From Tepidimonas thermarum (GTDB lineage Bacteria; Pseudomonadota; Gammaproteobacteria; Burkholderiales; Burkholderiaceae_C), in assembly GCF_007556705.1 (NCBI RefSeq), contig NZ_VJOL01000014.1:1-50196 (forward strand): DNA of 50,196 nucleotides, written 5' to 3'. Both the position numbers and the translations under genes were made by a program. Numbering within the stretch: the stretch's first letter is position 1; each line of letters begins with the position of its first letter. Positions 16,914 to 28,532 of the stretch are shown here, one piece after another. Below the pieces are notes generated by a model. The model made no database searches. It saw only the letters and a list, made by a program, of their open reading frames with translations, and was not told where the DNA came from.

Positions 16914-19016
16914 TCAGCGTATGCGCATGCCCGGCTGCGCGCCCGCATCGGGGGCGAGCACGAACAGGCCCGGGTGCGCCTGGTCATCGGCGTGGCTTGC
17001 GGCCAGCACCATGCCCTCGCTGACGCCGAACTTCATCTTGCGCGGGGCCAAATTCGCCACCAGCACCGTGAGCTTGCCCACCAGATCCTCGGGCCGGTAG
17101 GCCGCGGCAATGCCCGAAAACACCGTGCGCGGCCGCCCCTCGCCGACGTCCAGCGTCAGGCGCAGCAGCTTGGTCGAGCCCTCGACGCGCTGGCAGTCCA
17201 CGATGCGCGCCACCCGCAGATCGACCCTGGCAAAGTCGTCGATGGTGATGGTCGGGGCGATCGCTTCCCCGCCCGGCAGCGCGGTGGTGGCGGCGGCCGG
17301 GGCGGGCGCGGCGGCCGGCGGTTCGAACAGTGCCTCGAGCCGCTTGGGGTCCACGCGCTGCATCAGGTGCTCGTAGGGTGCGATGGCGTGGCCTTCGCCC
17401 AGTGGCTGGGCGGCATTGACGAAGTCCAGCGGCGCGCAGCGCAAAAAGGCTTCGACCCGCTCGGCGGTCGCCGGCAGCACCGGCTTGAGCATGGCGGTCA
17501 GCACCCGAAACGCTTCGATGCAGGTGGTGCAGACGTCGTGCAGGCGGCCGGCCAGCGCCGGGTCTTTGGCCAGCTCCCACGGTTTGTTCTGGTCCACGTA
17601 GGCGTTGACGCGGTCGGCCAGGGCCATGATCTCGCGCACCGCCTTGCCGTACTCGCGTTCGGCCCACAGCTCGGCCACCGCCGGCAGCGCCATCTGCAGG
17701 CCATCCAGCAGCGCCTCGCCGTCGGGCGAGATGGCGCCCAGCCGCCCCTCGAAGCGCTTGGTGATGAAGCCGGCCGCGCGCGAGGCGATGTTGACGTATT
17801 TGCCGATCAGGTCGCTGTTGACGCGGGCGACGAAGTCCTCGGGGTTGAAGTCCACGTCTTCCACGCGCGGGTTGAGCTTGGCCGCCAAGTAGTAGCGCAG
17901 CCACTCCGGGTTGAGGCCCAGCTCGAGAAAGCGCAACGGATCGATGCCGGTGCCGCGGCTTTTGCTCATCTTTTCGCCGCTGACCGTGATGAAGCCGTGC
18001 ACGAACACGTGGGTGGGCGTTTTGCGGCCGGAAAAGTGCAGCATTGCCGGCCAGAACAGGGTGTGGAAATAGGTGATGTCCTTGCCGATGAAGTGGATTT
18101 GCTCCACCGCCGGGTCGGCGATGAATTCGGCGTAGCTTTGCGCCGTGCGCGACGGCGCGTGCCAGTGGTTGGCGGCCTGGCCTTTGTCGAAGTGGTTTTT
18201 GAGGCTGGCCAGGTAACCAATGGGCGCGTCCAGCCATACGTAGAAGTACTTGCCGGGGGCGTCCGGGATTTCGATGCCGAAGTAGGGGGCGTCGCGGCTG
18301 ATGTCCCAGTCGCCAAGACCGACACGGCCGTTGTCGTCCTGCGTGAACCATTCGCGGATTTTGTTGACCACCTCGGGCTGCAGCCGCCCGGGGGTGCTGG
18401 TCCACTCCTGCAGGAACTGCACGCAGCGCGGGTGGGAGAGTTTGAAGAAGTAATGCTCGGACTGCCGCAGCTCGGGGGTGGCACCGGACAGCGCCGAGTA
18501 GGGCTGGCGCAGCTCGGTGGGGGTGTAGACCGCACCGCAGGCCTCGCACGCGTCGCCGTACTGATCCGGCGCCCCGCAGCGCGGGCATTGGCCCTTGATG
18601 TAGCGGTCGGGCAGGAACATGCCCTTGACCGGGTCGTAAAACTGCTCGATGGTGCGCGTCTCGATCAGGCCGGCGGCTTTGAGCGCGCGGTAGATCTCCT
18701 GCGCGAGCTGGTGGTTCTCCGGCGCGTCGGTGCTGTGCCAGTTGTCAAAGCGGATGTGAAACCCGTCGAGGTAGGCCTGGCGTCCGGCGGCGATGTCGGC
18801 GACGAACTGTTGCGGCGTCTTGCCGGCCTTTTCGGCGGCGATCATGATCGGTGCGCCATGGGCGTCATCGGCGCCGACGAAGTGCACCTCGTGCCCGAGC
18901 AGCCGCTGCGTGCGCACCCACACATCGGCCTGGATGTACTCCATGATGTGGCCGATGTGAAACTGGCCGTTGGCGTAGGGCAGGGCGGTGGTGACGAAGA
19001 GGCGGCGCTGGGGCAT
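16914..19016 (-). CDS. metG: Methionyl-tRNA synthetase (MetG)
   Basis: A 700-aa class I aminoacyl-tRNA synthetase charging tRNA-Met. HIGH is at residues 20-23 ([10 protein letters not shown]), a four-Cys zinc knuckle reads [18 protein letters not shown], and the KMSKS loop is [15 protein letters not shown]-terminal tRNA-binding (EMAP/OB-fold) domain starts at about residue 590 with [16 protein letters not shown], giving the long dimeric form. The ATG at 19014-19016 starts directly before [14 protein letters not shown]. It is divergent from apbC. Confidence 0.96.
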   Translation of the reverse strand: MPQRRLFVTTALPYANGQFHIGHIMEYIQADVWVRTQRLLGHEVHFVGADDAHGAPIMIAAEKAGKTPQQFVADIAAGRQAYLDGFHIRFDNWHSTDAPENHQLAQEIYRALKAAGLIETRTIEQFYDPVKGMFLPDRYIKGQCPRCGAPDQYGDACEACGAVYTPTELRQPYSALSGATPELRQSEHYFFKLSHPRCVQFLQEWTSTPGRLQPEVVNKIREWFTQDDNGRVGLGDWDISRDAPYFGIEIPDAPGKYFYVWLDAPIGYLASLKNHFDKGQAANHWHAPSRTAQSYAEFIADPAVEQIHFIGKDITYFHTLFWPAMLHFSGRKTPTHVFVHGFITVSGEKMSKSRGTGIDPLRFLELGLNPEWLRYYLAAKLNPRVEDVDFNPEDFVARVNSDLIGKYVNIASRAAGFITKRFEGRLGAISPDGEALLDGLQMALPAVAELWAEREYGKAVREIMALADRVNAYVDQNKPWELAKDPALAGRLHDVCTTCIEAFRVLTAMLKPVLPATAERVEAFLRCAPLDFVNAAQPLGEGHAIAPYEHLMQRVDPKRLEALFEPPAAAPAPAAATTALPGGEAIAPTITIDDFARVDLRVARIVDCQRVEGSTKLLRLTLDVGEGRPRTVFSGIAAAYRPEDLVGKLTVLVANLAPRKMKFGVSEGMVLAASHADDQAHPGLFVLAPDAGAQPGMRIR

Positions 19017-19192
19017 GGGAGCAATCCTGTGTCGGCCGCTGCCGCGGCCGCGCGGGGCCGCGCAAAGCGGCGGGCAAGCCCGGGATTTTAATGAGGGCAC
19101 TGCGTCGGCGCAGCGCCGCCGGTGTCCGGCAAGCGGCTAGACTTGCGCTCCAGCGTGCATCACCCGACAAAACACCACCCGGAGACCCGTTC

Positions 19193-20284
19193 ATGAGCGT
19201 TGACTCACAAGCGCTGCTGCAGGCGCTACAAACCGTCGTCGATCCCAACACCGGCAAAGACTTCGTCTCCACCAAGGCGCTGAAAAATCTGCAGATTTCG
19301 GGCGGTGACGTGTCGTTCGACGTCGAGCTGGGCTACCCGGCGCGCAGCCAGCATGCCGAGTTGCGCCGCGCCCTCATGGCCGCGGCCAAGGCGGTGCCCG
19401 GCGTGGCCAACGTGTCGGTGCAGATCGGCACGCGCATCCTGGCGCACGCGGTGCAGCGCGGCGTGCAACTGCTGCCGCAGGTCAAGAACATCATCGCCGT
19501 TGCTTCGGGCAAAGGCGGGGTGGGCAAAAGCACGACCACGGTCAACCTGGCGCTGGCGCTGGCGGCCGAGGGCGCGCGCGTCGGCATCCTGGACGCCGAC
19601 ATCTACGGCCCCAGCCAGCCGATGATGATGGGCATCGAGGGTCGGCCGGAAAGCCTGGACGGCAAGACCATGGAGCCGCTGGAAAACTACGGCCTGCAGG
19701 TCATGTCCATCGGCTTTTTGGTGGACAAGGACGAGGCCATGATCTGGCGCGGACCCATGGCCACGCAGGCGCTGGAGCAGCTGTTGCGCCAGACCAACTG
19801 GCGCGAGCTCGACTACCTGCTGGTGGACATGCCGCCGGGCACCGGGGACATTCAGCTCACGCTGTCGCAGCGCGTGCCGCTGACCGGCGCCGTCATCGTG
19901 ACCACGCCACAGGACATTGCGCTGCTGGACGCGCGCAAGGGCATCACGATGTTCCAGAAAGTGGGCGTGCCGATTCTGGGCATCGTGGAGAACATGGCGG
20001 TGCACGTGTGCCCGCAGTGCGGTCATGTCGAGCACATCTTTGGCGCCGACGGGGGCAAACACATGGCGGCCGAGCTGGGCGTGGCCTACCTGGGTGCGTT
20101 GCCGCTCAACCGCCAGATCCGCGAGCAGGCCGATGCCGGCCGCCCCACCGTGGTGGCCGACCCCGAGGGGGAGGTGGCGGGGCTGTACAAGGCGGTGGCG
20201 CGCCAGGTCGCGGTGACCGTGGCGGCCAAGGCCAAGGATTACTCCAGCAAGTTCCCGACCATCAAGATCAGCAAGGACACCTGA
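19193..20284 (+). CDS. apbC: Mrp/ApbC iron-sulfur cluster carrier ATPase
   Basis: A 363-aa P-loop NTPase that carries and transfers [4Fe-4S] clusters to apo-proteins in the cytoplasm. An N-terminal MIP18/DUF59 domain (about residues 1-90) precedes the deviant Walker A GKGGVGKS at 106-113. The cluster-binding CPQC motif lies in VHVCPQCGHVEHIFG. The ATG at 19193 has GGAG 10 nt upstream and gives a typical length. Many nearby products need Fe-S clusters (FNR, HemN, BoxA, FDH, IspH), though nothing in the sequence links their regulation. Confidence 0.93.
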   Translation: MSVDSQALLQALQTVVDPNTGKDFVSTKALKNLQISGGDVSFDVELGYPARSQHAELRRALMAAAKAVPGVANVSVQIGTRILAHAVQRGVQLLPQVKNIIAVASGKGGVGKSTTTVNLALALAAEGARVGILDADIYGPSQPMMMGIEGRPESLDGKTMEPLENYGLQVMSIGFLVDKDEAMIWRGPMATQALEQLLRQTNWRELDYLLVDMPPGTGDIQLTLSQRVPLTGAVIVTTPQDIALLDARKGITMFQKVGVPILGIVENMAVHVCPQCGHVEHIFGADGGKHMAAELGVAYLGALPLNRQIREQADAGRPTVVADPEGEVAGLYKAVARQVAVTVAAKAKDYSSKFPTIKISKDT

Positions 20285-20313
20285 GTCGGTGTCCGCGCGC
20301 CTGGCGCAGGCCT

Positions 20314-21939
20314 TCAGGCGGCTTGGGCTTGAGCCGCCTCGCGCTCCCGCAGCCGAAAGCGCTGGATCTTGCCGGTGGCCGTCTTGGGCAGCTCGTCCAC
20401 GAACTCGATCGCGCGCGGGTATTTGTAGGGAGCCAGGTGCTGCTTGCAGTGGGCCTGGATCTCTTCCGCGCTGGCGTGTGCGCCGGGCCGCAGGACGATG
20501 AAAGCCTTGGTTTTGGTCAGGCCGTCGGCGTCGGTGATGCCGATGACGGCGGCTTCGACCACCGCGGGGTGCCGCACCAGGGTGGCCTCGACCTCGAACG
20601 GCGAGACGTAGATGCCGCTGACCTTGAGCATGTCGTCGTTGCGGCCGGCGTACACGTAGCGTCCGTCGGCGGTGCGGGTGTATTTGTCGCCGGTGCGTGT
20701 CCAGGTGCCCTGGAAGGTTTGCTGCGAGCGTTCGCGGTCGTTCCAGTACAGCAGGGCCGCGCTGGGGCCGCGCACGTACAGGTCGCCGATGTCGATCGAA
20801 CCGTCGGGGTTGGCTGGCAGCGGCTGGCCGTCGTCGCCGCGGATGTGCAGCTCGTAGCCGGGCACCGGCGTGCCGCTGGTGCCATAGACCACGTCACCGG
20901 GCCGGTTGGAGCAGTAGATGTGCAGCATTTCGGTGGAGCCGATGCCGTCGATGATCTCGACCCCGAAGTGCGCGCTCCAGCGCTCGCCAATGTCGCGCGG
21001 CAGCGCTTCACCGGCCGAGGAGCACAGGCGCAGCGCCACCTCGGTACGCGCCGGCAGCGCGGGGTGCGCGAGCATGCCCGCGTAGCCCGTGGGGGCGCCG
21101 TAGAACACGGTGGGGCGGCGCCCGGCCAGCGTCAGCGTTGTGCCGGTCAGGCGCGCAAACACCGCCGGCGGGGTGGGGCGCTCGGCCATCAGCACCACGG
21201 TCGCGCCCACGCTGAGCGGAAAGCTCAGCGCGTTGCCCAGCCCGTAGGCAAAAAACAGCTTGGCGGCTGAAAACACCGTGTCCTGCGGCGTGAGGCCCAG
21301 CACGCCACGGCCGTAGAGCTCGGCCGTCCAATACGGGTTGGCGTGGGTGTGCACGGTCCCTTTGGGCCGGCCGGTGGAGCCGGACGAATACAGCCAAAAC
21401 GCGGGTTCATCGGCGTGCGTGTCGGCCGCCTGCGCCGCCGGCGGGTGCGCGCCGATCCACGCCTCGAAGGTGTGGCACGCCACGCCCGCGGGCAGCGCGG
21501 CCGTGGCTTCGCCGTGCGCCACCACCACGGCGCGCACCTCGTGCGACTCGCCCTGCAGCGCGGCGGCCAGCGTGGGCGCCAGCGCGGCCGAGACCAGCGC
21601 CGCCTGGGCGCGCGCGTGCCGCAACTGGTAGCCGTAGTCGTCGGCGGTCAGCAGGGTGTTGACCGCCACCGGGACGACGCCGGCGTAGAGGCAGCCCAAA
21701 AACGCCACCACCCACTCGCGGCTGTCGTGCATCAACAGCAGCACGCGCTCCTCGCGCCGCAGATCCAGGGCGCGCAGCGCGGTGGCGCACCGGCGCACCT
21801 GGTCGTCGAGCGCGCCATAGGTCAGGGTGCCGTTGTCGTCGATGAGCGCCAGCTGCTGCGCATGGGCGGCGTTGCGGTTGAGCAGGTGGGCGGCGAAATT
21901 GAAGCGTTGCGGCGGGGCGCTCGGCAGGACGGCGGTCAT
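20314..21939 (-). CDS. bclA: Benzoate-CoA ligase (BclA/BadA type)
   Basis: A 541-aa AMP-forming acyl-CoA synthetase that activates benzoate to benzoyl-CoA, the entry step of the box pathway. The P-loop-like motif YSSGSTGRPKGTVHTH is followed by FFAYGLGNALSFPLSVGAT, the adenylation motif YGTSGTPVPGYELHI, TGDKYTR, and the C-terminal catalytic lysine region PKTATGKIQRFRLRE. The FFAYGLGN stretch is typical of benzoate-CoA ligases. The start at 21939 has AGGAG 9 nt upstream. It is divergent from boxR, with TGCA-type operators between them. Confidence 0.93.
   Translation of the reverse strand: MTAVLPSAPPQRFNFAAHLLNRNAAHAQQLALIDDNGTLTYGALDDQVRRCATALRALDLRREERVLLLMHDSREWVVAFLGCLYAGVVPVAVNTLLTADDYGYQLRHARAQAALVSAALAPTLAAALQGESHEVRAVVVAHGEATAALPAGVACHTFEAWIGAHPPAAQAADTHADEPAFWLYSSGSTGRPKGTVHTHANPYWTAELYGRGVLGLTPQDTVFSAAKLFFAYGLGNALSFPLSVGATVVLMAERPTPPAVFARLTGTTLTLAGRRPTVFYGAPTGYAGMLAHPALPARTEVALRLCSSAGEALPRDIGERWSAHFGVEIIDGIGSTEMLHIYCSNRPGDVVYGTSGTPVPGYELHIRGDDGQPLPANPDGSIDIGDLYVRGPSAALLYWNDRERSQQTFQGTWTRTGDKYTRTADGRYVYAGRNDDMLKVSGIYVSPFEVEATLVRHPAVVEAAVIGITDADGLTKTKAFIVLRPGAHASAEEIQAHCKQHLAPYKYPRAIEFVDELPKTATGKIQRFRLREREAAQAQAA
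20316..20339. terminator. Possible shared hairpin between convergent apbC and bclA
   Basis: AGGCGGCT (20316-20323) pairs perfectly with 20332-20339 around an 8-nt loop. It overlaps the last bclA codons and lies about 30 nt after the apbC stop. There is no T-run on either side, so termination is only a guess. Confidence 0.3.
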
Positions 21940-22005
21940 GGACGGGTGTCTCCTCATCGGTTCCACGGGGATGCACCGGGCTGCTGTTCAGCGCCGGCGG
22001 ATGCG

Positions 22006-22053
22006 GGTATAAATGCAGCATCGTGCGCATGGTCAAACATGCACGATACTGCA
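22006..22053. promoter_or_regulatory. Divergent bclA-boxR promoter region with TGCA operators (candidate BoxR sites)
   Basis: Two elements form a near-perfect inverted repeat: 22014-22026 (TGCAGCATCGTGC) and 22041-22053 (GCACGATACTGCA) match at 12 of 13 positions. The right element is TGCA-N6-TGCA (22040-22053). On the minus strand TTGACC (22031-22036) and TATACC (22006-22011), 19 bp apart, could be a bclA promoter. Related repressors of benzoyl-CoA pathways (BzdR, BoxR) use TGCA repeats, so BoxR binding is an inference. Confidence 0.65.
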
Positions 22054-22130
22054 TGTAAACGCCGGTGATGCGTATTCGGGTTTTCCCTTGGTGTGCCCGT
22101 GTGCGTGATCCCGTCTGCATTGGAGCGATC

Positions 22131-23156
22131 TTGAAAGCCTCTTCCACGGAAGAACCGTTGCGGCGCGATGGGGGTGCGCCGCCCGCCGATGTGCGTCCCG
22201 ACCCCGTGCTGCAGCTGACGCTGCCCGTGCGCACCGAGCCCGAGCCCGACCCCGCGGGCGGCGAGCCGCGCGTGCCTTTTTTGGTCGCCCTGGGGGAGCG
22301 GGTGCGCCTGTTGCGCTCGCGCCGCGGTATGACGCGCAAGGCCGTCGCCCTGGCGGCCGACGTGTCCGAGCGGCACCTGGCCAACCTGGAGTACGGCGCG
22401 GGCAATGCCTCCATCCTGGTGCTGGTGCAGGTGGCGCGCGCCTTGCAGTGCCCGCTGGCCGAGCTGTTGGGGGATGTGAGCACGTCGTCGCCCGAATGGC
22501 TGTTGATACGCGAGCTGCTGCAGGGGCGCGACGAAGCGGAGCTGCGGCGTGCGCGGCTCAAGCTCGGCGAGTTGTTTGGCGCCGGCGGCGGGGTGGACCG
22601 CGTGGGCCGGCAGGGGCGCATCGCCCTCATCGGGCTGCGCGGCGCGGGCAAATCCACGTTGGGGCGGCGCCTGGCGGATGCGCTGGGCTACCCGTTCGTG
22701 GAGCTCAGCCGCGAAATCGAGCAGTTCGCCGGCTGCAGCATCAGCGAGATCCACGCGCTCTACGGCGCGGTGGCGTATCGCCGTTACGAGCGTCGCGCGC
22801 TCGAGGAGGCGATCCAGATCTACCCCGAGGTGGTCATTGCCACGCCGGGTGGCTTGGTGTCGGACCCCACCAACTTCAACCTGCTGTTGCAGCACTGCAC
22901 GACGGTGTGGCTCAAGGCCGATCCCGCGGACCACATGCGGCGCGTGGCGGCGCAGGGGGATTTGCGGCCCATGGCGGCCAGCGCCGAGGCGATGGAGGAC
23001 CTCAAGCGCATTCTGGCGGGGCGCTCGGCCTTTTACGCCAAGGCGGATTTGACGATCGACACCAGCGCCCAGCCGCTGGAGGAGACCTTTGAGCGGCTGC
23101 GGCGCGAGGTTCTGAACTGGCTGCACGGCCAGGCCGACAGGGTGCCGGCGAACTAA
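22131..23156 (+). CDS. boxR: BoxR, benzoyl-CoA-responsive XRE-type regulator with shikimate-kinase-like domain
   Basis: A 341-aa two-domain regulator. An N-terminal helix-turn-helix of the XRE type (ERVRLLRSRRGMTRKAVAL, then DVSERHLANLEYG) occupies about residues 50-105. A C-terminal shikimate-kinase-like domain has a P-loop GLRGAGKST (168-176) and ELSREIEQFAGCSISEIH. In characterised relatives this domain binds benzoyl-CoA and releases the repressor from DNA. I prefer the TTG at 22131 because GGAG lies 5 nt before it. The frame also has an ATG at 22065, but it lacks a binding site and would be only about 12 nt from the operator. Confidence 0.9.
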   Translation: MKASSTEEPLRRDGGAPPADVRPDPVLQLTLPVRTEPEPDPAGGEPRVPFLVALGERVRLLRSRRGMTRKAVALAADVSERHLANLEYGAGNASILVLVQVARALQCPLAELLGDVSTSSPEWLLIRELLQGRDEAELRRARLKLGELFGAGGGVDRVGRQGRIALIGLRGAGKSTLGRRLADALGYPFVELSREIEQFAGCSISEIHALYGAVAYRRYERRALEEAIQIYPEVVIATPGGLVSDPTNFNLLLQHCTTVWLKADPADHMRRVAAQGDLRPMAASAEAMEDLKRILAGRSAFYAKADLTIDTSAQPLEETFERLRREVLNWLHGQADRVPAN

Positions 23157-23191
23157 GGGTTTTCACGGGGTTGCGTGCGGGCTGGCAGGGC

Positions 23192-23247
23192 TTGCTGCGT
23201 CCGCAAAAGTGCACTATGATGCACATCAAGGATGAACGATAGTTCAT
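23192..23247 (+). promoter_or_regulatory. boxC promoter with overlapping TGCA operator and a leader palindrome
   Basis: TTGCTG (23192-23197) and TATGAT (23215-23220) are spaced by 17 bp, a good sigma70 promoter. The operator TGCA-CTATGA-TGCA (23210-23223) covers the -10 exactly, which would let a bound repressor block RNA polymerase. Downstream, ATGAAC-GATA-GTTCAT (23232-23247) is a perfect inverted repeat in the predicted leader. The element resembles those between bclA and boxR. Confidence 0.68.
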
Positions 23248-23322
23248 TGCAGGCGCCGATGACCTGCCCAACTGCCCGTGCATCCGAGCGCCCCACCCGT
23301 TGATTGCCCACCCGAGTCCGCC

Positions 23323-24993
<1,671 letters not shown>

Positions 24994-25083
24994 CCTGGCC
25001 ACGTGCGTTGTGCGGTGGGTTTCCCGGTGGAGCCCGCCGCAACCGAATGATCGTCCACCGCATCTGTCCCGCAGGAGCCCACC

Positions 25084-26511
25084 ATGTCCGCGATCAACTA
25101 CAGCGAAAAAATCCCCAACAACGTCAACCTCGACGAAGACCGCACGCTGCGCCGCGCGCTCGAGCACTGGCAGCCCAACTACCTGCAGTGGTGGCAGGAT
25201 ATGGGCCCGGAAGGGTCGCACGACTACGAGGTCTATCTGCGCACGGCGGTCAGCGTCGATCCGCAGGGCTGGGCGCAGTTTGGCTACGTGCGCATGCCCG
25301 ACTACCGTTGGGGCATCTTTCTCAACCCGCCGGAGCCGGGGCGCAAAATCCATTTCGGCGACCACCTGGGCGAAGACGCGTGGCAAGAGGTGCCCGGCGA
25401 GCACCGCGCCAACCTGCGCCGCATCATCGTCACGCAGGGTGACACCGAGCCGGCGTCGGTGGAGCAGCAGCGCCACCTGGGGCTGACCTGCCCCAGCCAG
25501 TACGACCTGCGCAACCTGTTCCAGGTCAACGTGGAAGAAGGCCGCCACCTGTGGGCGATGGTGTACCTGCTGCACAAATACTTCGGCCGCGACGGCCGTG
25601 AGGAAGCCGAGGCGCTGCTGGAGCGCCGCTCGGGCGACCAGGACAACCCGCGCATCCTGGGCGCCTTCAACGAGAAGACGCCCGACTGGTTGAGCTTTTA
25701 CATGTTCACTTACTTCACCGACCGCGACGGCAAGTTCCAGCTGTGCGCACTGGCGGAAAGCGGCTTCGACCCGCTGGCGCGCACCACCAAGTTCATGCTC
25801 ACCGAGGAAGCGCACCACATGTTCGTCGGCGAGTCGGGCGTGGGCCGCGTCATCCAGCGCACCTGCGAGGTGATGAACCAGCTCAAGACCGACGATCCCG
25901 ACAAGGTGCGCGCCGCCGGCGTGATCGACCTGCCCACGATCCAGCGCTACCTCAACTTCCACTTCAGTGTCACGATCGACCTCTTTGGCGCCGATCAGTC
26001 GAGCAACGCCGCCACCTTCTACAGCTCGGGCCTCAAGGGCCGCTTCGAGGAAGGCAAGCGCACCGACGACCACCGGCTCAAAAACGACACCTACCGCGTG
26101 CTCGACGTGGTCGATGGCCGCCTGGTGGAAAAAGACGTGCCGATGCTCAACGCGCTCAACGAGGTGCTGCGCGACGACTACATCCGCGACTCGGTGGGCG
26201 GTGTCGAGCGCTGGAACCGCATCATCGAAAAGGCGGGTATCCCCTTCCGTCTGACGGTACCGCACAAGGCCTTCCACCGCCGCATCGGCACGCTCGCTGG
26301 CATCAAGGTCAGCCCCGACGGGCGCGTGGTCAGCGAGGCCGAGTGGAACGAGCGCGTGCGCGAGTGGCTGCCGACCGACGAAGACCGCGCCTTTGTCGCC
26401 AGCCTCATGGGTCGCGTCGTCGAGCCGGGCAAGTTCGCCAACTGGATCGCGCCGCCGGTCATGGGCATCAACCGCCAGCCGGTCAACTTCGAGTACGTGC
26501 GCTTCAACTGA
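25084..26511 (+). CDS. boxB: Benzoyl-CoA 2,3-epoxidase, oxygenase subunit (BoxB)
   Basis: A 475-aa diiron protein that inserts one O atom of O2 into benzoyl-CoA to give the 2,3-epoxide, taking electrons from BoxA. Candidate iron ligands visible in family order are E122, E152 and H155 ([10 protein letters not shown]), D213 (FTDRDG), and E242 with H245 ([11 protein letters not shown]). AGGAG precedes the ATG. It follows boxC by 90 nt, and boxA starts one base after its stop. The length and motifs match BoxB along the whole protein. Confidence 0.96.
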   Translation: MSAINYSEKIPNNVNLDEDRTLRRALEHWQPNYLQWWQDMGPEGSHDYEVYLRTAVSVDPQGWAQFGYVRMPDYRWGIFLNPPEPGRKIHFGDHLGEDAWQEVPGEHRANLRRIIVTQGDTEPASVEQQRHLGLTCPSQYDLRNLFQVNVEEGRHLWAMVYLLHKYFGRDGREEAEALLERRSGDQDNPRILGAFNEKTPDWLSFYMFTYFTDRDGKFQLCALAESGFDPLARTTKFMLTEEAHHMFVGESGVGRVIQRTCEVMNQLKTDDPDKVRAAGVIDLPTIQRYLNFHFSVTIDLFGADQSSNAATFYSSGLKGRFEEGKRTDDHRLKNDTYRVLDVVDGRLVEKDVPMLNALNEVLRDDYIRDSVGGVERWNRIIEKAGIPFRLTVPHKAFHRRIGTLAGIKVSPDGRVVSEAEWNERVREWLPTDEDRAFVASLMGRVVEPGKFANWIAPPVMGINRQPVNFEYVRFN

Positions 26512-26512
26512 C

Positions 26513-27799
26513 ATGGACGCGCCCGCCACCGTCGTGCAGCAGCACCTGATCGACCCCGAGATCTGCATCCGCTGCAACACCTGCGAAGCCACCTGCCCCA
26601 TCGGCGCGATCACGCACGACAGCCGCAACTACGTGGTCGATGCCGACAAATGCAACGCCTGCATGGCGTGCGTGCCGCCGTGCCCGACCGGGGCCATCGA
26701 CAACTGGCGCGTCGTGCCGCGCGCGCGGGTCTACACGCTGGATGAGCAGTTCGGCTGGGACGAGCTGCCACCGCCGCTGAGCGACGAGGCCCTGTCCGCG
26801 CTGGGCGCGGACGCGGGTGTGACCGCACCGGCGGCGACCACTGCGCAGGCATCGGTTGCCTCCACGGCGGTCGAGCCCGAACCGGCGGTGCTGACCGCGG
26901 CGACGGTGGGGGCCACGGTGCCGCCCTGGTCGGCGGCCCACCCGTACCTCAACCTGTACGGGCCGCGCGCGCCGCGCAAGTCAGTGCGCGCCACCTGCGT
27001 GGGTAACCTGCGCGTGACCGAGGTCGGTTCGGACTACGACACCCACCACATCGTGCTGGATTTTGGCGACATACCCTTTCCGGTGCTGGAAGGCCAGTCG
27101 ATCGGCATCATCCCGCCGGGCACCGATGCGCAGGGTCGCCCGCACCACCCGCGCCAGTACTCGGTGGCCAGCCCCCGCAACGGCGAGCGGCCGGGCCACA
27201 ACAACCTGTCGCTGACGGTCAAGCGGGTGCTCGCGGACCACCAGGGCCGACCGGTGCGGGGGGTAGCCTCCAATTACCTGTGCGACCTTCAGGTGGGCGA
27301 TACGGTGGAGGTGATCGGGCCGTTTGGCAGCAGCTTTTTGATGCCCAACCACCCGCGCAGCCACATCGTCATGATCTGCACCGGCACCGGCAGCGCGCCG
27401 ATGCGCGCCATGACCGAGTGGCGCCGCCGACTGCGCGCCAGTGGCAAGTTCGAAAGCGGCAAGCTGCTGTTGTTCTTTGGCGCGCGCACGCCGCAGGAGC
27501 TGCCGTATTTCGGCCCCTTGCAAAAGCTGCCGCGCGATTTCATCGACATCCACTTCGCGTTCAGCCGGGTGCCCGGGCAGCCCAAGCGCTACGTGCAGGA
27601 CGCGCTGCGCGACGCGGCCGCCGCACTCGTGCCGTTGCTGCAAGACCCCAACGCCTACTTTTACGTCTGCGGTCTGCGTGCCATGGAGGAGGGCGTGCTG
27701 CTGGCGCTGCGCGACATCGCCACCGGCGCCGGGCTGGATTGGCAGGCGCTGGTCGAGGACTGGCGCACCCACGGCCGGCTGCATCTGGAAACCTATTGA
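26513..27799 (+). CDS. boxA: Benzoyl-CoA 2,3-epoxidase, reductase subunit (BoxA)
   Basis: A 428-aa iron-sulfur flavoprotein delivering NADPH electrons to BoxB. The N-terminal ferredoxin domain has two [4Fe-4S] motifs, [12 protein letters not shown] and [12 protein letters not shown]. An Ala/Pro-rich linker (about residues 80-145) follows. The C-terminal reductase has the FAD motif RQYSVASP and the NADP motif [12 protein letters not shown], ending in [14 protein letters not shown]. The ATG at 26513 is one base after the boxB stop. The frame is open further upstream inside boxB but that part is not BoxA. Confidence 0.95.
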   Translation: MDAPATVVQQHLIDPEICIRCNTCEATCPIGAITHDSRNYVVDADKCNACMACVPPCPTGAIDNWRVVPRARVYTLDEQFGWDELPPPLSDEALSALGADAGVTAPAATTAQASVASTAVEPEPAVLTAATVGATVPPWSAAHPYLNLYGPRAPRKSVRATCVGNLRVTEVGSDYDTHHIVLDFGDIPFPVLEGQSIGIIPPGTDAQGRPHHPRQYSVASPRNGERPGHNNLSLTVKRVLADHQGRPVRGVASNYLCDLQVGDTVEVIGPFGSSFLMPNHPRSHIVMICTGTGSAPMRAMTEWRRRLRASGKFESGKLLLFFGARTPQELPYFGPLQKLPRDFIDIHFAFSRVPGQPKRYVQDALRDAAAALVPLLQDPNAYFYVCGLRAMEEGVLLALRDIATGAGLDWQALVEDWRTHGRLHLETY

Positions 27800-27902
27800 C
27801 CTCGGCGGGTGCGGCGTACGCATCGCAAACCCCGCCCCCGGGTTGCGGTCATGGTCTGCGCCACCGCTTTGGTCGCCTGGGTTTTGCCGTACAGTAGGCG
27901 GC
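27800..27902. other. Boundary between box and formate dehydrogenase clusters
   Basis: About 100 nt without a gene. CGCAAACCC (27824-27832) can pair with GGGTTGCG (27840-27847) with one bulged A. There is no T-run. It may mark the end of the boxCBA transcript, but this is weak. No clear promoter for the following gene is visible. Confidence 0.3.
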
Positions 27903-28532
27903 GTGCAAAACGTCGAACCCACGCCCCACGCACCGAGTGCGTTCAACGGTTCCCGGCCGAGCCTGGTGGCCGGGGTGGTCATGCGGCGCGAGCCGGTGGA
28001 CGGGCCCATGGCGCGCTGGCAGCCGTGGCGCTGGGTGCTGGCCGACGTCGAGGTCTTGCGCGCGCCCGATGGCACGCAGCGCGCCGACTGGCCGGCGGAG
28101 CCGGGGGCGGCGCTGCCGCTGGAAGCCGCTGGGGCAAGCGTCGACCCGCGCGCGCGCCACTGGGGGTTTGGGGGCTTTGTCGTGACCCTGCATCCGGAGG
28201 ACGCCGAAGGGCTCTACCTCAACATCACGTCACCACAGCCCTGCTTTTGGGTGATGTGGCGCGAGGCCGAAGACGGTGACGCCCTGCCGGCGCCGCAGAT
28301 CGTGACCCTGAGCTACCACGACGCCGGGCGTTGGTTGGACGTGCAGGAGCGGGTGGACCAAGTGCCGGCGCCGGCCGACGTGGTGCAGTGGGTGGCGGAC
28401 TTCGTGGCACAACACTACCGGCCGCAACCCAAGCGCCGGGCGCGGCCGGCGAGTTTTCAGCCCCTGACCGACCGCTTTGGCAACCCGGTGCGCATCAGCA
28501 CCGGTGAGGCGCGCCGGCCACGGGAGGGATGA
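27903..28532 (+). CDS. DUF3305 family protein of the formate dehydrogenase cluster
   Basis: A 209-aa soluble protein with the DUF3305 start AGVVMRREPVDGPMARWQPW and the conserved core LYLNITSPQPCFWVMWR. No signal peptide or cofactor motif is seen. DUF3305 and DUF3306 genes recur next to fdh operons, and a role in FDH biogenesis is likely but unproven. I chose GTG 27903. ATG 27979 is an alternative that would remove about 25 residues. The stop overlaps the next ATG (ATGA). Confidence 0.78.
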   Translation: MQNVEPTPHAPSAFNGSRPSLVAGVVMRREPVDGPMARWQPWRWVLADVEVLRAPDGTQRADWPAEPGAALPLEAAGASVDPRARHWGFGGFVVTLHPEDAEGLYLNITSPQPCFWVMWREAEDGDALPAPQIVTLSYHDAGRWLDVQERVDQVPAPADVVQWVADFVAQHYRPQPKRRARPASFQPLTDRFGNPVRISTGEARRPREG

